NCBI RefSeq assembly: GCF_015265475.1
Contig: NZ_CP054493.1
Location: 2,108,001-2,172,000 of the forward strand
Length of the DNA: 64,000 bases
DNA from: Candidatus Sulfurimonas marisnigri
GTDB lineage: Bacteria; Campylobacterota; Campylobacteria; Campylobacterales; Sulfurimonadaceae
Direction: 5' to 3'
Each line of letters starts with the position of its first letter. Position 1 is the first letter of the stretch. Below, one piece after another: positions 56,927 to 63,107 of this stretch. The translations under genes and the position numbers were made by a program. The notes under the pieces were generated by a model. That model saw nothing but the letters and a program-made list of their open reading frames with translations, did not search any database and was not told where the DNA came from.

Positions 56927-57205
56927 TTAACTTCTACTCGTAACCTCTAAAAGGTGGTAACCAAACTGTGTTTGAACTGGTCCGTAAAGAACTCCCACAT
57001 CACCGCTAAATACAACTTTGTCAAACTCAGGAACCATCATTCCTGGGCCAAATTCACCTAAATCTCCACCTTGTGCACCCGATGGACACTGAGAGTTCTC
57101 TTGGGCAACATCTGAAAAAGATGCTCCATTTTCAATCTCCGACTTTAGTGCATTACACTGCTCTTCACTCTCTACTAAAATATGTCTTGCTGTTGCTGTT
57201 GCCAT
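56927..57205 (-). CDS. ppiC: Small parvulin-type peptidyl-prolyl isomerase
   Basis: A 92-aa single-domain parvulin of the PpiC type, without signal peptide, so cytoplasmic. TATARHILVESEEQCNALK, FSDVAQENSQCPSGAQGGDL, GPGMMVPEFDKVVF and VQTQFGYHLLEV cover the fold, and the catalytic His pair and Cys are present. It is divergent from the porin gene at 57288. Confidence 0.93.
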   Translation of the reverse strand: MATATARHILVESEEQCNALKSEIENGASFSDVAQENSQCPSGAQGGDLGEFGPGMMVPEFDKVVFSGDVGVLYGPVQTQFGYHLLEVTSRS

Positions 57206-57287
57206 AACTTTTTCCTTATTTTTAAAATTGTTTAGCGTATTTTACTAAAATTTTATGTTACTATGATAAAAAAATTATAGGATATTC

Positions 57288-58670
57288 ATGAAAAGAATCT
57301 CAACTAAACTTATTTTTGCTGTTTTAGCGTTTACCTTATCGACAGGTAATCTTCAAGCTGCTGATTGGCTTATGCTTCAAGGTACAGAAAAAAGCTTCGT
57401 TAAAAAAGATGGAAAAGTTGTTAAAAACACAAGAAGAACACCTGTCATTTGGGGTTTCATGCAAGTAAACTATAAAAGAGATTTTGGAAATGTTCTAGAT
57501 ACAGGTATCAATAAAACACCTTTTTCTTTGCTAATACCAGATTTAAAAAGCCAATCTGGTGTTAATCTTGGACGTGGACGTTTATCTGCAAGGGGGATGA
57601 TGGATGAAGAGAATAAAATCAACTACTTTACAATGTTGGCTTTTGAAAATAGTGGAATAACAAACCTAATGAACACAAGAGCTACAACTGGTGAGGTCCT
57701 TGTAGATGCTTCTGTTACACTAAAACACATTCCATACGCAAAACTGAGAATTGGGCAGTTTAAAACACCAGGCTCAGAAGAGGGACTAAGAGCAACTTTT
57801 GCATCTCCATATATTGAGTTTACCTCTTTTACAAATGGAGAACTTATGGAACGCCAGACTAACGTTGTTGGCTCAGCACAAACTGGAGGACCCGCAGGTG
57901 GAGCCACAACAGTTCACTACCAAGGTGACCCATATACATCAGTAAGTGCTTTTAGAGATAAAGGTGTTCAGGTATTTGACACTGTTGCTCTTTCATTTAT
58001 TCCTAATTACAAACTTACTTATGCTTACATGTACGGTAATGGTAGCAATTTAAAAATGTATTCACCAAGTGGACAAGGAACACATTATGCATATCTAGCA
58101 TTAGAAAAAGAGTTTGGAAAAGGAAAAGGTTTTTATACGGAGTCTTTAAAGACATATATTTGGGGTCAATCAGGAAATCGTGAAATCATTACTACCGATG
58201 CAGGTATTCAAACCAACAAACGCAAAAGATATGGCGTTGGAATGACATACTATAAAGATGGTCTTAGAGTTACATCTGAACTAATGGGTGCAGAAGGTAT
58301 GATTTTTACAGGTGCTAAAGATAGTGACCCAACAGTTGATGTGGAGACTTGGCAGGTTCAACACGCTGTTGGCGTAGAGAACAAGTCAGTCGGTGGGTAC
58401 TTTAATGTTCAGTATGAAATAGTTCCAAAAAAGTTTGAGATATTTAGTCGTTATGACCAATATAATCGTTTAACAAATGATACAAAAGCTGAGAGAATAT
58501 TCAAAACTTTAACTATTGGTGCTTCTTACAGGTTTAAAGGACCAACAAGAGTTGACATTAACTATGCAATGCGGGACGCTTTGGCTGATGGAAATGCTGG
58601 TGCACAAACAGTATTGGACAATATAGGAAATCGCTTTATGGTTCAATTTACAGGATTCTTTAAAAACTAA
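57288..58670 (+). CDS. Porin-like outer-membrane protein upstream of the mod genes
   Basis: A 460-aa protein with signal peptide MKRISTKLIFAVLAFTLST (cut after LQA) and a beta-barrel-like body rich in Tyr, Gly and Thr that ends in MVQFTGFFKN. FMQVNYKRDF, LKSQSGVNLGRGRLSARGMM and KHIPYAKLRIGQFKTPGSEE recall the phosphate-selective porin O/P group. It lies 51 bp before modA on the same strand. A part in oxyanion uptake with the molybdate transporter is therefore possible but is inference from position only. Confidence 0.78.
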   Translation: MKRISTKLIFAVLAFTLSTGNLQAADWLMLQGTEKSFVKKDGKVVKNTRRTPVIWGFMQVNYKRDFGNVLDTGINKTPFSLLIPDLKSQSGVNLGRGRLSARGMMDEENKINYFTMLAFENSGITNLMNTRATTGEVLVDASVTLKHIPYAKLRIGQFKTPGSEEGLRATFASPYIEFTSFTNGELMERQTNVVGSAQTGGPAGGATTVHYQGDPYTSVSAFRDKGVQVFDTVALSFIPNYKLTYAYMYGNGSNLKMYSPSGQGTHYAYLALEKEFGKGKGFYTESLKTYIWGQSGNREIITTDAGIQTNKRKRYGVGMTYYKDGLRVTSELMGAEGMIFTGAKDSDPTVDVETWQVQHAVGVENKSVGGYFNVQYEIVPKKFEIFSRYDQYNRLTNDTKAERIFKTLTIGASYRFKGPTRVDINYAMRDALADGNAGAQTVLDNIGNRFMVQFTGFFKN

Positions 58671-58721
58671 ACAAATTAGCGAATCAATAAATTGAAGATA
58701 AAATTTTACAAAAGGATTGTG

Positions 58722-59459
58722 GTGAAGCATATTTTATTACTTATTTTAATATCTATAACTTCACTAACCGCTGGTGGAATAAAAATAGCAGTTGCAGCAA
58801 ATGTAAGCTATGCAATAGATGATTTGATTAAAGAGTTTAACAAAACCAATCCGAATACAAAAGTAAATGTAACACTTGGAAGCAGCGGAAAGCTTACGGC
58901 ACAGATAAGTAATGGTGCTCCTTATGAGCTGTTTATGTCTGCAAATATGAGATATCCGAACAAACTTTATGAGAAGAAACTTACTAGTAGTAAACCTGCA
59001 GTTTATGCTCAAGGTTCGCTTGCACTTTTTAGCACTAAAAATTTAGATTTTTCTAAAGGGATAGAGCTGCTAAAAGATGATAAAATTTCAAGAATAGCAG
59101 TAGCAAACCCTAAAACTGCCCCTTATGGAAAAGCTGCTTTTGAAGCTTTTAAAAATGCTGACATTCTAAAAGTTATAAAGAAGAAATTTGTTTACGGAGA
59201 GTCAATTTCACAAACTCTCTCTTACGCAGTTACGGCAACCGACATTGGAGTTGTTGCAAAGTCATCATTATTCTCTCCAAAAATGGCAATGTACAAAAAA
59301 AATGTTAACTGGGTTGAAGTTGACTCTAAACTCTACAGACATATAGACCAAGGTATAGTTATTCTTAAAAATTCATCTGAGGCAAAAGCCTTTTATGACT
59401 TTATTTTAAGTAAAAGTGCAAAAAAAATCTTTAAAAATTACGGATACACAACAGAGTGA
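58722..59459 (+). CDS. modA: Molybdate ABC transporter substrate-binding protein
   Basis: A 245-aa periplasmic binding protein. The signal peptide is VKHILLLILISITSLTAGG, and the mature start KIAVAANVSYAIDDLIKEF with TLGSSGKLTAQISNGAPYEL and FMSANMRYPNKLYEK shows the oxyanion-binding segments. GVVAKSSLFSP lies near the end. I choose GTG at 58722 with AAAGGA six bases ahead; a TTG at 58692 would put ten residues before the signal. Its stop overlaps the next start as GTGA. Confidence 0.92.
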   Translation: MKHILLLILISITSLTAGGIKIAVAANVSYAIDDLIKEFNKTNPNTKVNVTLGSSGKLTAQISNGAPYELFMSANMRYPNKLYEKKLTSSKPAVYAQGSLALFSTKNLDFSKGIELLKDDKISRIAVANPKTAPYGKAAFEAFKNADILKVIKKKFVYGESISQTLSYAVTATDIGVVAKSSLFSPKMAMYKKNVNWVEVDSKLYRHIDQGIVILKNSSEAKAFYDFILSKSAKKIFKNYGYTTE

Positions 59460-59857
59460 ATACATTTATAGCAACAGTTAAAAATATACAGAGTGTAGAT
59501 AATCTAACTATAGTCAAGTTTGATTTTGATGGTGTGTCGCTTAGTATGATGAGTTTAGAATTAAACAGCAGTGTGAAAGTTGGAGTAAGAGTAAAGATTA
59601 GCACAAAACCTACACATGTAGCAATCTCAAAAGCCTTCAGGGGAGAAGTCTCTTACTCAAACCAACTACCTGCAAAAATTATACATGTAGAAAATGGAGA
59701 ACTTTTAAGTAGCATCACATTACAGGTTAACAGCACAACTTTAGAGTCTATAATTACAAAGGAATCAAGTGAAAGAATGAATCTACATCTAGACGACGAA
59801 GTAACTGCGTTTATAAAAGCGAATGAGCTCTCTATTTTGGAAATTTTAAATGATTGA
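59456..59857 (+). CDS. Molybdate-binding protein with two Mop/TOBE-type domains
   Basis: A 133-aa protein made of two beta-rich repeats of about 65 residues. The first contains VRVKISTKPTHVAISKA and the second LDDEVTAFIKANELSILE, the typical end of a Mop/TOBE domain. It is inserted between modA and modB and overlaps both by a few bases. It could store molybdate or regulate transport. ModC itself carries only one short TOBE-like tail, so this protein may supply the missing domain. The start is GTG at 59456. Confidence 0.82.
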   Translation: MNTFIATVKNIQSVDNLTIVKFDFDGVSLSMMSLELNSSVKVGVRVKISTKPTHVAISKAFRGEVSYSNQLPAKIIHVENGELLSSITLQVNSTTLESIITKESSERMNLHLDDEVTAFIKANELSILEILND

Positions 59858-60545
59858 GATTTTACAAAACATTGAATTTACTCCATTCTTACTATCTTTT
59901 AAACTAGCAGGTTTGACAACTCTGATACTTTTTATTTTATGTTTGCCACTAGCTTGGTACCTCTCGCAAACCAGCTCAAAAGCAAAACCCTTTTTAGAAG
60001 CCATTACGGCTCTGCCGATAGTTCTGCCCCCTTCTGTTTTAGGTTTTTATATACTTTATGCACTCTCGTACAACTCACCTATAGGGGCTTTTTTTAAAGA
60101 GTTTTTCGGAGTTGACTTGGTTTTCAATTTTACGGGACTTGTGGTGGCTAGCTGTTTTTACTCTCTCCCTTTTATGGTTCAGCCTCTACAGAGTGGTTTT
60201 GAGTCTATAAATAAAAACATGCTTGAAGCCTCTTACATAAGCGGAAAAAGCAAGTTAGTAACTATTTTTAGAGTAGCTCTTCCAAATATAAAACCGGCTC
60301 TTATAACAGCAGTTATTGTAACCTTTGCCCATACAGTCGGTGAGTTTGGAGTAGTTCTTATGGTTGGTGGAAGCATTCCCGGTGAGACAAAAGTAGCTTC
60401 TGTTGCAATCTATGAGATGGTTGAGATTATGGACTACTCATCTGCTCATATCTACAGTGCAATTATGGTTATTATGAGCTTTTTAGTTCTACTTGGGGTT
60501 TATACTTTCAGCCATAAGCAAAAGTTTTCCGGGTTTATAAAATGA
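59850..60545 (+). CDS. modB: Molybdate ABC transporter permease
   Basis: A 231-aa inner-membrane permease with about five helices. The EAA loop reads MLEASYISGKSKLVTIFRVALP (first part given), and ALPIVLPPSVLGFYILYAL and VTFAHTVGEFGVVLMVGGSI with PGETKVASVAIYE are standard ModB features. It overlaps the Mop-like gene by 8 bp and modC by 4 bp. Confidence 0.94.
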   Translation: MIEILQNIEFTPFLLSFKLAGLTTLILFILCLPLAWYLSQTSSKAKPFLEAITALPIVLPPSVLGFYILYALSYNSPIGAFFKEFFGVDLVFNFTGLVVASCFYSLPFMVQPLQSGFESINKNMLEASYISGKSKLVTIFRVALPNIKPALITAVIVTFAHTVGEFGVVLMVGGSIPGETKVASVAIYEMVEIMDYSSAHIYSAIMVIMSFLVLLGVYTFSHKQKFSGFIK

Positions 60546-61396
60546 TAAAAATCAACATAAAAAAAAATCTTCACGGCTCGCAGGCAGATATGCTTTTAGA
60601 CGTAAACATAGAGATAAAAAGTGGTGATTTTATAGCACTTAGCGGGAAAAGCGGAAGTGGGAAAACAACTCTTCTACGCATCTTAGCAGGGCTTGAAAAG
60701 GCAACAGGCAATCTACATGTAGATGATAAAGTATGGCTAGACGAAAATAAATTTATGCCTGTTCAAAAAAGAGAAATTGGTTTTGTATTTCAAGACTATG
60801 CCTTGTTTGAAAACATGAGTGTTTTGGATAATCTTTTGTATGTTCAAAAAGATAAAAAACTAGCAGATCATCTTCTACATGTAACAGAACTAAGTGAGTT
60901 AAGAAATAGAGTTCCAAACACTCTAAGCGGTGGGCAAAAACAGAGAGTTGCACTCTGTCGCGCTATGATGAAGAGACCAAAACTACTTCTTTTAGATGAG
61001 CCTTTATCTGCTCTTGACACTACTATGAGAACGAAACTTCAAAATGAAATCCTTACACTTCATAAAGAGTTTGGAACAACTACAATTATGGTTAGTCATG
61101 ACCCAAGTGAGATTTATAGACTTGCTTCAAGAGTTGTAGTGCTAGAGCATGGGAAAATAATAAACGATGGAACTCCAAAAGACATACTCCTTCGTACATC
61201 AGGAAGCCAAAAATTCTCATTCGAGGGTGAACTTTTAGAGATAAAAAAGGTAGATATTATTTTCGTAGCAATTATATCCATCGGTCAGCAATTGGTTGAG
61301 ATAGTTGTTAGTCAAGAAGAAGCTAAAAGTTTAAAGGTTGGTGATTTAGTCAATGTAAGCACTAAAGCATTCAGTCCAACCATCACCGCATACTGA
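60542..61396 (+). CDS. modC: Molybdate ABC transporter ATP-binding protein
   Basis: A 284-aa ATPase. Walker A is ALSGKSGSGKTTLLRILAGL, the Q-loop is VFQDYALFENMS, the signature is NTLSGGQKQRVALCRAMM, Walker B is LLLLDEPLSALD and the switch His is in MVSHDPSEIYRLA. The last 60 residues form one TOBE-like unit, shorter than in E. coli ModC (352 aa). Its final codons form the left edge of a 658-bp duplication, and a decayed copy of its 3' end is found at 62092-62162. Confidence 0.94.
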   Translation: MIKINIKKNLHGSQADMLLDVNIEIKSGDFIALSGKSGSGKTTLLRILAGLEKATGNLHVDDKVWLDENKFMPVQKREIGFVFQDYALFENMSVLDNLLYVQKDKKLADHLLHVTELSELRNRVPNTLSGGQKQRVALCRAMMKRPKLLLLDEPLSALDTTMRTKLQNEILTLHKEFGTTTIMVSHDPSEIYRLASRVVVLEHGKIINDGTPKDILLRTSGSQKFSFEGELLEIKKVDIIFVAIISIGQQLVEIVVSQEEAKSLKVGDLVNVSTKAFSPTITAY

Positions 61397-61411
61397 ACGT
61401 AAATACCTCAC

Positions 61412-61465
61412 ATGAAGCGTAAAAGTAGGAGAGAATTTATGCCCCAAGGAGGAGATGACACTTAG
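61412..61465 (+). CDS. 17-codon open frame with a twin-arginine-like start (copy 1)
   Basis: The ATG at 61412 is followed by 17 codons ending TAG: MKRKSRREFMPQGGDDT. SRREFM resembles the n-region of a Tat signal, but no hydrophobic segment follows. A second in-frame ATG at codon 10 has AGGAGAG six bases ahead. The stem-loop at 61456 starts inside the last codons. It may be a relic of a Tat-exported molybdoenzyme partner, a leader peptide, or chance. Confidence 0.25.
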   Translation: MKRKSRREFMPQGGDDT

Positions 61466-61475
61466 AAAAGTGTCA
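61456..61475. terminator. Stem-loop between modC and gene A1
   Basis: A perfect 8-bp stem, TGACACTT/AAGTGTCA, with an AGAA loop, placed between the convergent modC and A1. No T-run follows on either strand, so it may protect mRNA ends rather than terminate strongly. A second copy lies at 62231-62250. Confidence 0.5.
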
Positions 61476-61510
61476 CATCTTGAAAGTTTAAAAAGTTTTA
61501 GAACGTATTC

Positions 61511-61645
61511 TTAAAACACCATATCTAAATGCGGAGACGTACTAGGAATATTAATACCTGCATCATCGTAAACCGACATGTGGTGAGCGAATGCGCTTGA
61601 AGCTAATGCTCCAAATAAAAGTGCTACTGTAATAATTTTTTTCAT
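61511..61645 (-). CDS. Small secreted peptide A, copy 1 (His-His mature N-terminus)
   Basis: A 44-codon gene: a signal peptide MKKIITVALLFGALASSAFA, then a predicted 24-residue mature part HHMSVYDDAG INIPSTSPHL DMVF. AAAGGA stands seven bases ahead of the ATG, and a TGTTATAAT promoter 28 bases ahead. It is paralogous to gene B (27 of 44 residues identical by eye, same length). The family is unknown to me. The two leading histidines and the third His suggest metal binding in the periplasm, but this is inference. Confidence 0.75.
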   Translation of the reverse strand: MKKIITVALLFGALASSAFAHHMSVYDDAGINIPSTSPHLDMVF

Positions 61646-61672
61646 GTTAATCCTTTGTTTTTTGATAGGTAA

Positions 61673-61681
61673 ATTATAACA
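61673..61681 (-). promoter_or_regulatory. Extended -10 promoter of gene A1
   Basis: TGTTATAAT on the minus strand, a perfect extended -10, 28 bases before the start codon. The flanking TAACATATCGCTTAC upstream and CCTATCAAAAAACAAAGG downstream are shared with gene B. Copy 2 is at 62448-62456. Confidence 0.65.
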
Positions 61682-61822
61682 GTTCTGCGTAAGCGATATG
61701 TTAGCAGTTGCTAGAAAAATATTGAAATAAGAGAAGCTCTTTTAGGTGTATTTAGAATAATAAAAAAGTATGAAAATATTAAATAAGAAGATTATATATA
61801 TGAGAAAAGAAGAATGATTAAA

Positions 61823-61843
61823 GGCGTGGCTTAGAGCCACACC
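61823..61843 (-). terminator. Terminator-like stem-loop after gene B1
   Basis: GGCGTGGCT-TAG-AGCCACACC, a nine-pair stem with one mismatch, begins seven bases after the B1 stop in the direction of transcription. A moderately T-rich stretch follows. A second copy lies at 62598-62618. Confidence 0.6.
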
Positions 61844-61849
61844 ATAGTA

Positions 61850-61984
61850 TTAAAAAGTTAAATCTAAGTGCCCAGAAGTATCCGCTATATTTCCACCTGC
61901 TGTGTCAGACGGTGACGGATGATGTGCAAACGCACTTGAAGCTAAAGCTGCTAATACTAATAGAGTTGCTGTAATTTTTTTCAT
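61850..61984 (-). CDS. Small secreted peptide B, copy 1 (His-His mature N-terminus)
   Basis: A 44-codon gene: signal peptide MKKITATLLVLAALASSAFA and predicted mature part HHPSPSDTAG GNIADTSGHL DLTF. The frame can be read further upstream to an ATG at 62113, but the promoter (62012-62020) and AAAGGA site lie between, so the start at 61984 is right. Residues shared with A in the mature part follow the pattern HHxSxxDxAGxNIxxTSxHLDxxF. No known family recognised. Confidence 0.78.
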   Translation of the reverse strand: MKKITATLLVLAALASSAFAHHPSPSDTAGGNIADTSGHLDLTF

Positions 61985-62011
61985 GTTAATCCTTTGTTTT
62001 TTGATAGGAAA

Positions 62012-62029
62012 ATTATAACACTTCAGTGT
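62012..62029 (-). promoter_or_regulatory. Promoter of gene B1 with overlapping palindrome
   Basis: The extended -10 TGTTATAAT (62012-62020) is immediately preceded by and overlaps ACACTTCAGTGT (62018-62029), a perfect 12-base palindrome that could be an operator. Gene A has the same -10 with a weaker version (ACAGTTCTGC). Copy 2 is at 62787-62804. Confidence 0.6.
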
Positions 62030-62091
62030 AAGCGATATGTTAGTGCTATGAATAATCAAATAATACATAATAATCTTGATAATACTTTTAC

Positions 62092-62162
62092 AGTTGAAAC
62101 AACCGTGAGTCAAAAATAAGCTAAAATTTAAAGGTTAATGATTTATTTAATGAAAGTTAATT
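62092..62162 (+). pseudogene. Decayed copy of the modC 3' end
   Basis: The spacer between the two 658-bp copies aligns with modC 61294-61387. Read in the modC frame it gives VETTVSQK, a TAA stop, then AK, against VEIVVSQEEAK in modC. AGTCAA, AAGCTAAAA, TTTAAAGGTT and TGATTTA are shared blocks. A one-base deletion and a larger deletion near the end complete the decay. It shows the duplicated unit once included part of modC. Confidence 0.75.
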
Positions 62163-62186
62163 GCATACTGAATGTAAATACCTCAC

Positions 62187-62240
62187 ATGAAGCGTAAAAG
62201 TAGGAGAGAATTTATGCCCCAAGGAGGAGATGACACTTAG
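62187..62240 (+). CDS. 17-codon open frame with a twin-arginine-like start (copy 2)
   Basis: Identical to the frame at 61412-61465, including the AGGAGAG site before the internal ATG. In this copy it follows the decayed modC tail rather than an intact operon, so transcription from a mod promoter reaching it would have to cross the peptide genes on the other strand. Confidence 0.2.
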   Translation: MKRKSRREFMPQGGDDT

Positions 62241-62285
62241 AAAAGTGTCACATCTTGAAAGTTTAAAAAGTTTTAGAACGTATTC

Positions 62286-62420
62286 TTAAAACACCATATC
62301 TAAATGCGGAGACGTACTAGGAATATTAATACCTGCATCATCGTAAACCGACATGTGGTGAGCGAATGCGCTAGAAGCTAATGCTCCAAATAAAAGTGCT
62401 ACTGTAATAATTTTTTTCAT
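62286..62420 (-). CDS. Small secreted peptide A, copy 2
   Basis: The protein is identical to copy 1; one synonymous base differs (Ser codon TCT instead of TCA in ASSAFA). It has its own ribosome site and extended -10 at 62448-62456. With B2 it forms the downstream half of the four-gene array A1-B1-A2-B2 in map order (transcribed right to left). Confidence 0.75.
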   Translation of the reverse strand: MKKIITVALLFGALASSAFAHHMSVYDDAGINIPSTSPHLDMVF

Positions 62421-62624
62421 GTTAATCCTTTGTTTTTTGATAGGTAAATTATAACAGTTCTGCGTAAGCGATATGTTAGCAGTTGCTAGAAAAATATTGA
62501 AATAAGAGAAGCTCTTTTAGGTGTATTTAGAATAATAAAAAAGTATGAAAATATTAAATAAGAAGATTATATATATGAGAAAAGAAGAATGATTAAAGGC
62601 GTGGCTTAGAGCCACACCATAGTA

Positions 62625-62759
62625 TTAAAAAGTTAAATCTAAGTGCCCAGAAGTATCCGCTATATTTCCACCTGCTGTGTCAGACGGTGACGGATGATGT
62701 GCAAACGCACTTGAAGCTAAAGCTGCTAATACTAATAGAGTTGCTGTAATTTTTTTCAT
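62625..62759 (-). CDS. Small secreted peptide B, copy 2
   Basis: The gene is identical to copy 1, with the same AAAGGA site and TGTTATAAT promoter. The reading frame runs further upstream (to 62834) only by chance, past the promoter. It is the first gene of the array in transcription order, 350 bases from the divergent flavoprotein gene. Confidence 0.78.
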   Translation of the reverse strand: MKKITATLLVLAALASSAFAHHPSPSDTAGGNIADTSGHLDLTF

Positions 62760-62893
62760 GTTAATCCTTTGTTTTTTGATAGGAAAATTATAACACTTCA
62801 GTGTAAGCGATATGTTAGTGACATAAGAAATCAAAAAACATTTATCTAGAAGAGTAAAAATATTGTAGTGTTAGCGACGTCATATAAAAAATA

Positions 62894-62902
62894 TGCTAAA
62901 AT
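62894..62902 (+). promoter_or_regulatory. Possible -10 for the flavoprotein gene and its long leader
   Basis: TGCTAAAAT, an extended -10-like element, lies about 200 bases before the flavoprotein start. The leader between them contains an inverted repeat ACTCTTT/AAAGAGT (62993-62999 and 63008-63014, 8-base loop). The rest of 62821-63107 shows no gene on either strand. Confidence 0.35.
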
Positions 62903-63107
62903 CCAAAAAAATTATTTATAAAATAAAATTTAAGAAAAACTAAATATACAATAAAGTCTTCTTACTAAGCCTCCGTCTTGCTGCTATTGTTTACTCTTTT
63001 TTCCAATAAAGAGTGTGCTTCGTATTAATAATAAAAGCTTGATGCTAGTACAAAAGCATTTAGCCATAAAACTACACAATAAATTTAAAAGAAATGAGAA
63101 AACAATA

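Larger units (their letters stand above)
61388..62045. repeat. 658-bp direct repeat, copy 1
   Basis: It begins with the last nine bases of modC (GCATACTGA) and ends at TATGTTAGTG. It contains a 17-codon frame, a stem-loop and peptide genes A1 and B1 with their promoters. Against copy 2, exactly 775 bp away, I count two differences: C61398/T62173 and T61598/A62373, the latter a synonymous Ser change in gene A. Confidence 0.93.
62163..62820. repeat. 658-bp direct repeat, copy 2
   Basis: The second copy of the block at 61388-62045, offset by exactly 775 bp and differing at two visible positions. It starts at GCATACTGA, the former end of modC, and ends at TATGTTAGTG, after which the sequences diverge. 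It contains peptide genes A2 and B2, the 17-codon frame (62187-62240) and both stem-loops. Confidence 0.93.

Noticed and set aside
61850-62113. 87-codon reading of peptide B1 (and 69-codon reading of B2 at 62625-62834)
   Set aside because: The added N-terminal part lies upstream of the promoter and ribosome site and differs between the two copies, while the 44-codon part is identical.
62993-63014. Inverted repeat ACTCTTT/AAAGAGT as a riboswitch or terminator before the flavoprotein
   Set aside because: The stem is only 7 bp and AT-rich, with no T-run and no known aptamer features; noted only as part of the leader.
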